DNA from: Paraburkholderia hospita | GTDB lineage: Bacteria; Pseudomonadota; Gammaproteobacteria; Burkholderiales; Burkholderiaceae | DNA length: 64,000 nt | Assembly: GCF_002902965.1 (NCBI RefSeq) | Contig: NZ_CP026109.1 | Location: forward strand, 661,511-725,510 | Reading direction: 5' to 3' | Shown here: positions 52,828-63,158 of the stretch, in pieces | Position numbering within the stretch: position 1 is the stretch's first letter | How the letters are laid out: every line of letters starts with the position of its first letter | The notes under the pieces: model-generated | What the model was told of the DNA's origin: nothing | What the model saw: only the letters and a program-made list of their open reading frames with translations | Databases searched by the model: none | Program-made: the position numbers and the translations under genes

Positions 52828-53868
52828 TCAGTCAAGCAACCCCTTGTCGATGGCCATGGCGACAGCGCGGGTGATATGCGATACGCCTAACTTCCTGTTG
52901 ATTTTCTGGAAGATGTCATAGACAGTTCGCTCCGACACGCCGAGCATGTCTGCGACGTTGCAGGCTGTTCGCCCCGCACGTACGAGACGCAAGACAGCCT
53001 GCTCGCGCTGGTCCAGAGCAACCCTGCTTGCCTCCTCGTCACGCAGCGCGTCGATATGCCAGTTGAGCACTTCATCTGCGAGCGCCCGCATCAGCACGCG
53101 ATGCCTGTCCTGCCAGAGCACTCGCTCACCTTCCGGCTGGGGCAGTCCGTTGCCAATCTGCAGCAGGCCGATCACTGTACCGGAGGGACGGTGCACTGGA
53201 CACACTACGGCGCTTCGAAAGCCATATCGCGCGGCGACATCTTTAGCCCGGTGGTCATCACCGAGCGCGTCGATAGCGCTGGCGAGCGTCGATGTACTGT
53301 TTCTCAAGGCGTAGTCGAGCAAAGGGGCCTTCCTGTACCACTGCTGGTTGATATACGCGTGCATCCAGCCAGGATGACATCCAATGAGGCAGCGCTGGTC
53401 GGTTATTGCTCTGGTCCTGTCAGGTACATGTAACCAGCGATAGGTATAAGAGCGGCCACCCAATTGCGGTACCACGCGCCCCATGATCTTCATCAACTCT
53501 CCCTCATTTGTGGAAGCGCGGATGTGACAAATTTCGTCGAGCGGATCACGTAAGGGCTGCCCTGATTCTGGCTGAGCCGATCGGTTTGCCAGTTGTTCAC
53601 GGTAAAGTCGGTCGATGGATTGATACTGCACCCGAAGATGATCGGCATAGGGATCCGCAGCGACGAACTCTAGCAACGTATCATCTTCGTCGATCGACAG
53701 GACCTGCGTAAACGTTGCACCATCGCGCCTAATAAGCTGTCGTTCTAGCAAGCAGGTTGCATTCGTTTGCCGCAATCGCAATAAGACACGATCGCGCGCA
53801 ACGTGGACGTCCACCTCGAATATGACCTCACCGAAACGGTCTGCGCGGTCGGCGACTTCTTTCAGCAT
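52828..53868 (-). CDS. LuxR-family regulator with an extra N-terminal domain
   Basis: A 346-residue protein. The C-terminal helix-turn-helix is canonical (LDQREQAVLRLVRAGRTACNVADMLGVSERTVYDIFQKINRKLGV). The middle (about 110-260) resembles the autoinducer-binding domain (YTYRWLHV, GCHPGWMHAYINQQWYRKAPLLDYA, GFRSAVVCPVHRPSG). Residues 1-100 are an unrelated beta-rich region (VIFEVDVHVARDRVLLRLRQTNATCLLERQLI) not seen in standard LuxR proteins. The ATG is nine bases after the GGDEF-EAL stop, so the two are one transcript. No synthase gene is nearby. Confidence 0.85.
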   Translation of the reverse strand: MLKEVADRADRFGEVIFEVDVHVARDRVLLRLRQTNATCLLERQLIRRDGATFTQVLSIDEDDTLLEFVAADPYADHLRVQYQSIDRLYREQLANRSAQPESGQPLRDPLDEICHIRASTNEGELMKIMGRVVPQLGGRSYTYRWLHVPDRTRAITDQRCLIGCHPGWMHAYINQQWYRKAPLLDYALRNSTSTLASAIDALGDDHRAKDVAARYGFRSAVVCPVHRPSGTVIGLLQIGNGLPQPEGERVLWQDRHRVLMRALADEVLNWHIDALRDEEASRVALDQREQAVLRLVRAGRTACNVADMLGVSERTVYDIFQKINRKLGVSHITRAVAMAIDKGLLD

Positions 53869-53877
53869 GGCAATGCC

Positions 53878-56166
53878 CTACGCTGCCCGACCGGCACGCA
53901 TTCTGTCAGGGACAATGGGCCTGCCAAAATAGAAGCCCTGCACTTCGATGTCCCCGAAGCGGCGTAGCCAGTTCGCCTGCTCCTCAGTTTCGACGCCTTC
54001 AACCACGAGGGAAAGTCCCAGATCGCGCGCGAGGAAAACTATGCTCCTGAACGTCGCCTGCGCTGTCCTATCGCCAGGAACGCCCTGCGTGAAACTCCGG
54101 CCGATCTTCACGCCGTCAATAATCAGGTTGGTCAGTTGGGAAAGCGACGAATACCCGGTACCGAAGTCATCCAGCATCACCCTCACCCCGAGCCGTCGTA
54201 GCTCCTGAAGTCGCCGACCGACAAGAGCCGAGTCTTCGAGTATGGCCGTTTCTGTGATTTCCACTTTCAACCGTTGGGCGGCAATCGAATGCCGCTCGAG
54301 ACATCGATGTATCACGTTAACGAGGTCGCCGTGAACCAGTTGTGCGGCCGAAACATTCACAGACATATAAAACAGGCGCGTATCGACTTCTTGCCATTCA
54401 CTGAGTTGGGTACAGGCTGTCTCTAGAATCAATTCGCCGATGGGAATGATGAACCCCGTACTTTCAGCAAACGGGATAAATTCAGCTGGCGCGATGACGC
54501 CTTTTTCTGGATGTCGCCAGCGCACAAGCGCTTCAATACCCTGCGTCTCTCCCGAATCAAGAGACACGATCGGCTGATACTCCAAAAAAAACTCGCGATT
54601 CTCGATTGCATACTGCAATTCCTGCTGCCGCTCGATATCCCGCATCGCGTGGACTGACAGATCCGGAGTGTAGGCATGGAATCGACTTGCATTAGCTGAT
54701 CTGCCCTTTTCCTTTGCAGCATACATCGCGAGGTCTGCCTGCCTCAGCAGATCATAGGCAGCATCGAAACCGAACTCGTAGACGGCGACACCTATGCTTA
54801 CGCGCATCACGTAGCTGTTGCCACGCAGCCCGAACGCCAGCTCGAATGCGTCGATGATGGATTGAGCCATACGGTGTGCAACAGCCTTGGCGTCGGTGCA
54901 CTCGACGAGAACCACAAATTCGTCTCCACCGACGCGCGCGACGATCGACTTCTCTCCAGCAACGTTCACCAGACGCCGCGCAACGTTCTGAAGCAACTCA
55001 TCCCCGATCTGATGACCTAGTGCATCGTTGATCCGCTTGAAGTTGTCGAGGTCCACAAAAAGTAGTGCCAGCCTTCCGAGTGAATTCTCGCGCTCGATGC
55101 ACCGACGCAGGGATTCCGTCAGCAGGTATCGGTTGGGCAAACCGGTGAGTGCGTCTGTTTCCGCGAGATGCTGCATGTCCGCTCTGGCAACGGCTAAACG
55201 TGACATCGTCGCAGTGATGATCGCCGCGGCCGGCAGTAACACGACCGTGAGAACACTCGCCAGCAGGAGATATAGATCCTTGGCGTGCCTGTATCCGGCT
55301 AGAGCACTGTTTTCGGATATGCCGACTATGACGCCCACCGGAAAGCGAGTGGAATGTAGGTACGTGACGAAGCGACGCATGTGATCGACAGGGTCGGTGA
55401 GAGCGTCACCTCTTGCGTTGAGCATTGCTCGATAACCGGATGCCGGAGTGCCTATAGGCCACGTCGACACACCAGCCGCGAGGCGCGAGAGCAAATAGCC
55501 ATTGTCCGACATCACCAAGAGCATGCCGCCCACCCCGACGGCGTCGAGATGGTAGAAGCCTGTGGTGAGAAAATTGGGATCCTCCGAAACAACGACGACG
55601 CCCGCAAATGAGCCGTCAGGGTTGTTCAGGCGACGGGTGAACTGCAACGTCCAGTGATGGGACAGTCGACCGAGCACTGGCTGGCTAATGTAGAGACCGA
55701 GATTAGGATCTCGTTTGTGGGCGACGAAGTGGGCCCGGTCGCTCAGATTAATCGGCTTAGCGTCCGGAGTCGTTGTCTGCAACACCCCGCCGGTTGGTCC
55801 AACGACGGTGACCTGCAATGCAGTGTCAGCTGAAACAAGCCCGTTCTCTTTCAGAGTATCGAGACGAAAGGTGGAAGGAGAGCGCTCGTACTCATACTTG
55901 ACCAACTTCACAGCAACGTCGGCGTCATGCACCGTCTTGTCGATATGCGCAACAAACGACGTTGCAATTTGCGAGGTCGCCTCAGAAACCGCGCGGTGCG
56001 CCTCCTGTTTTTCGGTCTGGATCCTAATGATCGTGATGATCCAGATTCCCAGGATCACCAAGAGCGCGCCTGCGGGGATCCAAAACAAGCTCAGTGCGAA
56101 GGAGGGGGGGTGCAAGGGCCAGATTCTTGACGATCTCCCGCCTTCGTTGGGCTTCGCATACGCCAT
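53878..56166 (-). CDS. Diguanylate cyclase/phosphodiesterase with periplasmic sensor (GGDEF-EAL)
   Basis: A 762-residue inner-membrane signalling protein. TM1 near residue 24-45, a Cache-like periplasmic sensor domain of about 240 residues (DRAHFVAHKRDPNLGLYISQP), TM2 near 290, then GGDEF with RVGGDEFVVLVE and EAL with GIEALVRWRHPEKG, SVNVSAAQL, DDFGTGYSSL and VEGVETEEQ. Both active sites look intact; the RxxD inhibition site is absent. It makes or breaks c-di-GMP in response to a ligand and is followed at once by a LuxR regulator. Start at 56166 (MAYAKP) follows GAGGTG. Confidence 0.93.
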   Translation of the reverse strand: MAYAKPNEGGRSSRIWPLHPPSFALSLFWIPAGALLVILGIWIITIIRIQTEKQEAHRAVSEATSQIATSFVAHIDKTVHDADVAVKLVKYEYERSPSTFRLDTLKENGLVSADTALQVTVVGPTGGVLQTTTPDAKPINLSDRAHFVAHKRDPNLGLYISQPVLGRLSHHWTLQFTRRLNNPDGSFAGVVVVSEDPNFLTTGFYHLDAVGVGGMLLVMSDNGYLLSRLAAGVSTWPIGTPASGYRAMLNARGDALTDPVDHMRRFVTYLHSTRFPVGVIVGISENSALAGYRHAKDLYLLLASVLTVVLLPAAAIITATMSRLAVARADMQHLAETDALTGLPNRYLLTESLRRCIERENSLGRLALLFVDLDNFKRINDALGHQIGDELLQNVARRLVNVAGEKSIVARVGGDEFVVLVECTDAKAVAHRMAQSIIDAFELAFGLRGNSYVMRVSIGVAVYEFGFDAAYDLLRQADLAMYAAKEKGRSANASRFHAYTPDLSVHAMRDIERQQELQYAIENREFFLEYQPIVSLDSGETQGIEALVRWRHPEKGVIAPAEFIPFAESTGFIIPIGELILETACTQLSEWQEVDTRLFYMSVNVSAAQLVHGDLVNVIHRCLERHSIAAQRLKVEITETAILEDSALVGRRLQELRRLGVRVMLDDFGTGYSSLSQLTNLIIDGVKIGRSFTQGVPGDRTAQATFRSIVFLARDLGLSLVVEGVETEEQANWLRRFGDIEVQGFYFGRPIVPDRMRAGRAA

Positions 56167-57639
56167 CAGGGCACCTCGCCGCACCATGATTCGTCAGAGC
56201 ATTGACGGTACCGTGGTTTTCCCAGATATTCAGTTACGAAATGTTACATGCCAAATGCATGTATATTCACGCGACTACAGCGGTGGCAGTCGCCCCTAAT
56301 TACTTTCAGAATTCACCAAATGGGTAAGGGCGTTGCTGTGTCCTCGTGAATAACCAAGACGATAGCCGGTGCATCATCGAGTTGCGCTGCTAAGCCAACG
56401 GTTTATGTTTAGAGACGTCTCCTTCATGTCTCCTCCTGATATGGATTCGGCCCGCGGCATGGCGGGCTTTTCTTTGCGTCCCGAGCATGCGCGACACCTT
56501 GGAGGCGAAAGTCCCCTATCGAGCCTTATTGTGTCGAAGCGCAAGGGCGTCGTCGTGAGGCGGAGTCCGAAGGAAGGGTGGAACAAAGCCACGACCTGAC
56601 GAACAGAAACCCGATGCGATGCATACTTGGTCGGTCGAGCGCGTAAAGGATCACGATGTCCCCGACCATCAAATGCCGGGCGGTAATGTTGGCAGGTGTC
56701 GCCAGTGTGCATATCTCGGGAAGTCTGCACGGCAATGGTTACCGAATATTTCAGTAGCCGGTGAGAGAACACTAGATCGACACGAACCCCGTGTCATCAG
56801 TCGTAGGCGGCGCTGCCGACCCACAAAGTCAAAGCTATCCCCTGGGTCGGCAGAAAATCCATCAAATGCTGGATCAATGCCGCTTCCAGTTCCGACTCCA
56901 GTATTCATCCCGGATCTCAAGAGCCCCGAGATCGAAGGGATTGCGCATTGCCTCCTCGAGCGCGAGGACGCCATCTGTCCGAATCGGCAGCCTCGTTGCG
57001 GCACCCCGGCTTTCGTGGTGAAGGACTTATCGGCGCCCCCGCCTGCCCGAAGTCGCCTTCCGGTCTGCCGGGTTTCGTGCATGGAGGCATCTTGGAATGG
57101 ATGCGTTCCCTAGTTGGCGTGCGTCTATTGTCAAATTCGCTGTGCACACGCGGATGGGGCACCCGTTTTCATGTTGGTCACGACAAATTACGTATCAAAC
57201 ACTACTAATTTGCCTTATCGTGTGGACGCCCATACAAAACCTGCATCAACGGGCAATAACACTACTTTTGGCTCGATTATCGTGAAACGTTACCTCAAGT
57301 TGGACAGCTAAATGCCTGTATCAAAACAATAATATCATTTTCTTTTTCTTTGCATGATTGTTTCACAGAGCGAAAAATAGGATCGGAGCGCACAAGTTTC
57401 TGAGTGGCGATGGGGATGAAAGAGTCCCTGCGGGCACCGTTCAAAACGAAACAAATTCGACCCCGCCCCGCTCGAATTTCTGCGGAACGCCATGCCGTGG
57501 CGTGACCGGCCGTGGACGCCTATCCGCCCTAACACACTTTCATCGACGGGGAGGGCCAGCACGACGGCCGGGAACGACCGGGCTGCCCCCGCCCGCCATC
57601 GCGTGACCCATACCGAACCCGCCGACGCATCCATAATCA
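56167..57639. other. Decayed 1.5-kb stretch
   Basis: No complete gene is supported. A minus-strand piece at about 56874-57030 reads TDGVLALEEAMRNPFDLGAL and EIRDEYWSRNWKRH before a stop, likely the end of a lost gene of unknown family. Other ORFs (56374-56772 and 56526-56735) look like noise or frame-shifted leftovers. A plus-strand terminator is present (see separate entry). Confidence 0.4.
56450..56475 (+). terminator. Rho-independent terminator
   Basis: GCCCGC / GCGGGC stem with a six-base loop followed by TTTTCTTT on the plus strand. No intact plus-strand gene precedes it, so it is probably a leftover from a lost gene. Confidence 0.6.
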
Positions 57640-59333
57640 ACCCTCGGCATACGGCTTACCCGTCAGCACGTCACGCTGTATCGCGGCTACCTCGACGGGG
57701 TGTCGGTCGAGCAGTTACATCGCAGGCTATGGCGAGGCGCGTATCGGCGTGCGCGCCGCCGCTCGACTTGCGCGCGATACCGAGGCAGCGCACCTGCTGC
57801 GCCTGAAGCGGTGCAGTATTCCTGCCGCCGAGCTGCACGGCCGCGACGATGTGCCGACCCTCGAGACGTACCGCGACCAGGTAGACCCGGATGGCGTCTA
57901 CGGGGAGGCGGAACTGCTGGAGCTCTACGCCGCCTTCCCCTCCGCGAGCTCGCCGCGCGTCGACAGGAAGATCGCCCGCACCCGCCTGCGAGCGCGCCAG
58001 CCGGCGGCGCATACCCGGATGGACTCGGCCCTCGCCGAGGCGCCCAGCCCCGCCCACCCACTCGACTGCTGGTTCGAGCCCGTCGTAGCGGCGCGGCTGG
58101 CCGTCGCGGGACTCACCCACCGTCGCCGACCTGCTGGCGCTGATCCGGCGCCGCCAGCAGCGCTGGTACACCTCCGTGCCGCGGCTCGGCCCCATCCGGC
58201 ACTCGCACGAACACCCCAACTGGGGACATTGATTGACGTAATGCCACTAGAATCACAGGCGATACCGCTACCGGCCGAACTCGACGGCTCGCAGGGCCTC
58301 AACTGCGCGCCACGCCTCGCCCATCGGATCGCGCTCGACCGCGATCGCGACGCCATCCATGCGTGGATTGCAGTCTGCGGCGGGGGTAGTTTGCATATCG
58401 GCGCGAGGCGGAACGGTTGCTACTGTGGTCGTTCATCGTCAGGCGCAAGCCGCTGTCGTCGCTGAACAACTGGACCTTGACGCGTACATCGACGGGTTTC
58501 TCGGCGATCCACAGCCGGCGGGGTGCTGGATCGGCCAAGGCAAAGCGGAACGGTTCGATCCGGCATGGCGGCCCTTCACCAAACTACTCCCCGAAAGCAG
58601 CCGTGAAATCGTCCGCAAGCTGCTGTCGGCCATGTACGGTTGGCTGGTCAGGCAGCAGTACCTGCTCGTCAACCCGGCCCAAGGCCTAGCTAAGGTAGGT
58701 AACACGGCTGCAGACCATCAGCCGGCCGGATCCGACGCCAGCCGAGTGTAGCGCGATCATTTCGCGCTCCTGCTGGCCTATGCAACGGGGCTGCGTCGCG
58801 CGAAACCCGCGGCCGCCACCACCGGTGCCCTGTCACGCAAGGCGCTCGATGGCGTGCTCGACAACGCGTGGACCCTGCAGGTCGGGTGTAAAGGCCGGCG
58901 GGAGCGTCTGGACGCCGATGTCCGTGCGGCTGATGCAGGCGCTCGCCGACTCGCTGCAGGCGCGGCCACGGCCTTACACGCTACAGACCGCACCAGTGGA
59001 TACGCCACTCATCGGCCATCTTAAAACGGGTGGACCACTGACACCTGATGCACTATTCGGTTTACAAGGGGATCTTTGCGCGCGCCGCGCAACAACCTCG
59101 AGCGTGCCGATCCAAGCGCCGCGGCCGATCTGCGACGGGCGAGCACCCACTGGCTACGCCACACTCACGCGAACCACCCGCTCGATGCGGGCAGTGACCT
59201 GCGCGACGTGCAGACGAATCTGGGGCATACCAGCCTCAGCACGACCACCCTCTATACGAAAGGGAATGACACCCGACGCTACCAGGCCGTTAATGCGTTC
59301 CTCGAGGACGCGCTGTCAGCGGGCGGGGTGTAG
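57640..59333 (+). pseudogene. Tyrosine recombinase with DUF3701-type N-terminus, frameshifted
   Basis: A whole recombinase is traceable in several frames: YRGYLDGVSVEQLHRR, then VPTLETYRDQVDPDGVYGEAELLELYAAFPSA and PLDCWFEPVVAARLAVAGL (the DUF3701-type region), FDPAWRPFTKLL and YGWLVRQQYLLVNPAQGLAKV (core-binding), YATGLRRAKP and CKGRRER (Arg and Lys), [10 protein letters not shown] (His-Arg box), [15 protein letters not shown] (nucleophile). At least three shifts and stops interrupt it, so it is not functional. It is of the same broad group as the truncated recombinase at the left end. Confidence 0.75.
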
Positions 59334-59450
59334 CGGCTCTTGCGGCATAAGGCTCTGTGCGCTTCGGATAAAGATCAACCCGGCGCCCGCGCGTCTAGAC
59401 GTCAAGGCGGGATTTCTCCAAAACCGCTAGCTTTTTACCTCGCTGGTTGC

Positions 59451-59469
59451 GTGTCTAGAGTCTAGACAC
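59451..59469. promoter_or_regulatory. parS-like palindrome 1
   Basis: Perfect 19-bp palindrome with arms GTGTCTAGA / TCTAGACAC around one base. It shares its 17-bp core with two sites nearer parB. Confidence 0.65.
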
Positions 59470-60561
59470 ATTCACACGTCACCCTACCGCCGTCGACGTT
59501 TCAGGGCGCCTCTGTCGCGTGTCGACAGACTCAAACGCGGCAGAACAAAGCGCCTGAGGCCGCAGCTGCCGTGGTGGAATGGACGCATGTCCCGCCCCTT
59601 GACCGCCTGTCGATGGCCACTCGCCCCTGGGCAGTTCCAGCGCGCATGGACGGCTACCCGCAATGCGCTGGCAACGCGCGGCCGGGACGAAGAGGTGCGG
59701 ATGGCCATGCGTTATCATCTTCCGCGGGCGGCTTCCTGCGTAGCTTTACACAGCGTAGGAAGGTCCGCACCTGGTGTGGCGCTGCCGCGTTGGTCACGTG
59801 CCCGACGACGGCGTTTAGGCCATGCGCGCGGTGCGCAGCCACCCGCGGCGACAAGCACTCAAGGTCGGGCAGGGTCGACGGAGATGATGCAAGCATTGTG
59901 CGGCCCACCGTCTAGCCGCGGCATTTGGCAGTTCTGGCGGTTAACGGGCCGCTGCACGCGAGGATGTGAAGTCATTGGCTGCCGCCGTCCAGCGACGTGT
60001 CCCGCGCTGAAGCCCTCACGCGCGCCGTGAGCCGACATGCAGGTCCGCGAGCAGCCGTTCACTCGATGCCTATGATTGCCGCCATCAACGGAAAGATCAC
60101 CACGGCGGGGCGCTACCAATCCCGGTCGGACGGTCATGTCGAAGCGGCCCTGACACGACGTAGCCGCATACCATCAGGCGTCGTGTAGGGCCCCGGACGA
60201 CCGCGCTGAGTGCAGGAAGACGTCGACCACGTGCCGAACGCGGTCGCCGTGGCCCGCACGGTTGCGTCCCGGTTGTATCCGGTTTGTGCGTCACCGGACG
60301 CTCTGACGTCACGGGGCGAGGACGTCGGCCACTATGAGCCGCATGGTGTAAGGCCGTCGTGACTGGCCGTAAGTCGCCGCCGGGGTGAACGCGCGATTGT
60401 CGTGACATGTTGGGGTTGGCATGTTACCCGCGCGTCCGCACATCGCACCTGCCGGTATGCCGAAGCGGGATGCACGAGGCAGCGAGTCGCTGAAGGGGAG
60501 CAGGCGTTGACTCGCCTTGTAACCTCACCGAGTGCGAGCCCCAACGGCTATCCCACGGATC

Positions 60562-60578
60562 TGTCTAGACTCTAGACA
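60562..60578. promoter_or_regulatory. parS-like palindrome 2
   Basis: Core TGTCTAGACTCTAGACA, 17 bp, identical in both arms to palindrome 1. Confidence 0.68.
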
Positions 60579-60648
60579 CGCCGTCCGGCATGGGCCACTC
60601 CGCATCCGGCGGTGAGCAGATGCCCGGGCGGATGTCGACCCGGGCAAC

Positions 60649-60673
60649 GGTGTGTCTAGACTCTAGACACACC
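60649..60673. promoter_or_regulatory. parS-like palindrome 3
   Basis: The longest copy: 12-bp perfect arms GGTGTGTCTAGA / TCTAGACACACC around a single C. It lies 63 bases beyond the parB stop, a usual place for the centromere of a parABS locus. Confidence 0.7.
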
Positions 60674-60688
60674 GGCAGCGCCCGGACG

Positions 60689-60711
60689 AAAAAAAACCCG
60701 CGCAAAGCGGG
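60689..60711 (-). terminator. Rho-independent terminator of parAB
   Basis: On the minus strand a CCCGC / GCGGG stem with a five-base loop is followed by a run of eight T, 25 bases after the parB stop. Strong, standard terminator. Confidence 0.88.
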
Positions 60712-60735
60712 CTCGGCTCAGGGATGAGGTGTTCC

Positions 60736-61713
60736 TCAGTTTGGTTTGGGGTGAGCGTGGAACATCTGGCTGATCAACTCCCGGATCTGCGTCTCCTGTG
60801 CGTCAGTGAGGACGCCAGCTCTGATCTTCACCGTGATCCCGTTGATGTCCTTGGTGATGGAGCCCGCGTGTTCCTTTCCAGCGAAGAACTTGTCGATGCT
60901 GCGCTCGCTTGCAGAATCCATCGTCGTAGTCCGGCGGGTGGCCAACGCCTTGATGGCCGCGGCCATCTTCCCTTGGTCCATATCGCCTTTCACAACGAGC
61001 GGCCAGAGTTCCGTCGCTGCGTTCACACCATCGTCCCCGTACTTCCTGATGGCAGTAACGATTGCCTGTGCGGCCGTCCCGCCGAGCAGTCGTGGCTGGA
61101 TGTCGAGATCTTTCCTGATGAAGTCAGGCAGATTTTCAAACGAGAGGAACTGGTAAAGCCCGCTACGGGACATCCCGAGCGCCTCGGCCATCCTCTTACG
61201 GTCGGGAAACTCCTTCTCAGTCTGCCTGATAGACATCGCGACTTCATAATCAGACAGGTCGTCACGACTCACGTTCTCCACGAGAGCCAGCACCGCCATG
61301 TCCGCGTCGGAGCACTCAACCACCACGGCCTTGACGGCGTCGAGTCCCACCATCTTGTGCGCGCGCCATCGACGCTCGCCCGCCACAATCTGATAGACAT
61401 CGTCGGAGCGGCGGACCACGATGGGCTGCATCAGTCCGACTTCGCGGATGGACTCCGCCAATTCTGACAGCTTCGCCTCGTTGAATACCCTTCTCGGTTG
61501 CCAGGGGTTCGGCACGATGTCCGAAACCGCCAGTTGCGTCGCCGCGCCAGTGGACTCCAGCTCCTGCACACGGAGTTGCGCAACGGCAAGCGCACCCGCG
61601 AGGCCAGGCGCCGTCTGCGTCCGGTTGCTGCGCTTGACCTCATCTTCCTTGATCGACGAAGTCGCCCGGATACCCGACGTCTTGGCCAGCAGTTGCTCTC
61701 GCATGTTACTCAT
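60736..61713 (-). CDS. parB: ParB partition protein
   Basis: A 325-residue CTP-dependent DNA clamp. The N-terminal domain has PNPWQPRRVF, the IREVGLMQPIVV segment, the CTP-binding GERRWRAHKM box and LVENVSRDDLSDYE; a helix-turn-helix follows (RMAEALGMSRSGLYQFLSF). The start at 61713 has GGAGG eight bases upstream and overlaps the parA stop (ATGA). It should bind the palindromes just downstream and stimulate ParA. Confidence 0.93.
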   Translation of the reverse strand: MSNMREQLLAKTSGIRATSSIKEDEVKRSNRTQTAPGLAGALAVAQLRVQELESTGAATQLAVSDIVPNPWQPRRVFNEAKLSELAESIREVGLMQPIVVRRSDDVYQIVAGERRWRAHKMVGLDAVKAVVVECSDADMAVLALVENVSRDDLSDYEVAMSIRQTEKEFPDRKRMAEALGMSRSGLYQFLSFENLPDFIRKDLDIQPRLLGGTAAQAIVTAIRKYGDDGVNAATELWPLVVKGDMDQGKMAAAIKALATRRTTTMDSASERSIDKFFAGKEHAGSITKDINGITVKIRAGVLTDAQETQIRELISQMFHAHPKPN

Positions 61714-62921
61714 TGCGCGTTCCTCCATTTTTCTGCGTAGATTTCGTCCACCCACCGGCAGTAGTCGACAAGCGGCTGACGTACACGCTGCAACGACTTG
61801 GCCGCGCTATGAGTACTGCTGACGTCGAATACCGTTGAGAATGCCAGCGCTCCCGTACTCATCACGGAGCTGGCCGGCACTTCAATCGAATGCAGCCAGC
61901 TCTCGTATGCGCTCTGTGCCCATGCGCGCACGATCGGTGCGGACGAGGTACGTCCGTAGTCGACCCTCGAGAGCATTAGCGAGATAAAGTCGTATTTTTT
62001 GTCCTGCTCATATTTGATGAAGCTCTTGGACACGTCTGAAAACAGTCGCCAGAACGATAGCGAGCTGATGAAATCCAGGTTTTCAGGGACCATCGGCATA
62101 ACCATCGCATCGGCCGCCAGGAGTGCATTCAGGTTGAGGTACGACAGCGAAGGCGACGTATCCATCAGGATGTAGTCGTAGCGTTTGCGCAGCGGCTCAA
62201 GACCCTGCCGAAGTACCGTCCAGAACCGGAAACCTGGTTTCATCTTCTGCATCGCGGGCAAATGGAACTCAGCACCAATCAGTTCCGTATGCGCCGGAAT
62301 CACGTCAAGCCCATCCCAGTACGTCGACTGAACCCTTGCTTCCAGACCGCCGTCGACTTCCTGATCGTAGATGTACGGCAGCACGGTGTCGTCCGGCGTG
62401 ACGTCCTTTTCTGCATACAACCCGCACAGCTCGGATAGGGAGGCTTGTGGATCAAGGTCGATGACGAGCACCTTGCGCCCACGCAACGTCAGCCCCTGTG
62501 CGAGGCACATGGTTGTGGTGGTCTTCGCCGAGCCCCCCTTCAACTGGGCCGTTATGACGATTTTCCCTTCCGGATCACGCGTTCCCGTCACAAGCGGCGT
62601 CTGGTAGATATCGGAGACTTTCTGGACCCAGATGCGCGCCTCTTCCAGCGTGAACGTGCGGGTGCGGCCGGTGCCAGCGGCAGTGCCGGGCGGCAGCTCG
62701 CCATCGCTCTTGGTGGCCAGGTACTGAACCTGCGAATGAGAGATGCTGCACATCTCCGCGATCTCTCCTGTTTTAAAGACAGGCGCAGCTTTTCGCGGCC
62801 GGGGAGCAAGAATGGTGTCACGCAGTTCGTCCGTAAAAATCGAGACCCTTTCAGCGAACTGGCTAATCTGCTCAAGAGGAACCGTTCGATCTACAGCGGG
62901 AAGTTGGCTCGTTTTCACCAT
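61710..62921 (-). CDS. parA: ParA partition ATPase (type Ia, with N-terminal DNA-binding domain)
   Basis: A 403-residue ATPase. The N-terminal 100 residues form a MerR-like winged helix (FKTGEIAEMCSISHSQVQYLATKSDG), as in P1-type ParA that represses its own operon. The ATPase part has the deviant Walker A LKGGSAKTTTTMCLAQGL, Walker A' LVIDLDPQASLSELCGL and Walker B YILMDTSPSLS. The ATG at 62921 lies directly beside a 34-bp inverted repeat. Confidence 0.93.
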   Translation of the reverse strand: MVKTSQLPAVDRTVPLEQISQFAERVSIFTDELRDTILAPRPRKAAPVFKTGEIAEMCSISHSQVQYLATKSDGELPPGTAAGTGRTRTFTLEEARIWVQKVSDIYQTPLVTGTRDPEGKIVITAQLKGGSAKTTTTMCLAQGLTLRGRKVLVIDLDPQASLSELCGLYAEKDVTPDDTVLPYIYDQEVDGGLEARVQSTYWDGLDVIPAHTELIGAEFHLPAMQKMKPGFRFWTVLRQGLEPLRKRYDYILMDTSPSLSYLNLNALLAADAMVMPMVPENLDFISSLSFWRLFSDVSKSFIKYEQDKKYDFISLMLSRVDYGRTSSAPIVRAWAQSAYESWLHSIEVPASSVMSTGALAFSTVFDVSSTHSAAKSLQRVRQPLVDYCRWVDEIYAEKWRNAQ

Positions 62922-62922
62922 T

Positions 62923-62956
62923 CTGAGGTTTATCCGAAAATTTCGATAAACCTCAG
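62923..62956. promoter_or_regulatory. parA operator palindrome
   Basis: Inverted repeat with 12-bp perfect arms CTGAGGTTTATC / GATAAACCTCAG around a 10-base AT-rich centre, starting one base from the parA ATG. Expected binding site for ParA autorepression. Confidence 0.78.
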
Positions 62957-63158
62957 AATACAGCAAACACTTGAAGTTTTCTCTATAAAGCGCTGTTTTT
63001 CATACGGAGTCCCGGAAAAACAACCGTCATCGTGACGTTTTGTCGAACCTCGATGCGATCGCAGGCGAAGCACGATTGTCTCTGCATCCGTAACCGCTGC
63101 GACCCTGTCGCGGAGAGGGACCTGCAGTCCGTCTAAGCGTCACCGGCGGGGGCGGCAA

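Larger units (their letters stand above)
59334..60735. other. Non-coding region downstream of parB with large palindromes
   Basis: No gene is supported over 1.4 kb. It contains three related palindromes listed separately, an 8-bp-arm hairpin TGCCCGGG / CCCGGGCA (60621-60646), a half-similar site GCGTCTAGACGTC near 59391, and the parB terminator. Its location suggests the centromere of the partition system. Confidence 0.55.

Noticed and set aside
56374..56772. 132-codon minus-strand ORF and its 69-codon overlap
   Set aside because: Overlapping frames without start signals; looks like decayed DNA.
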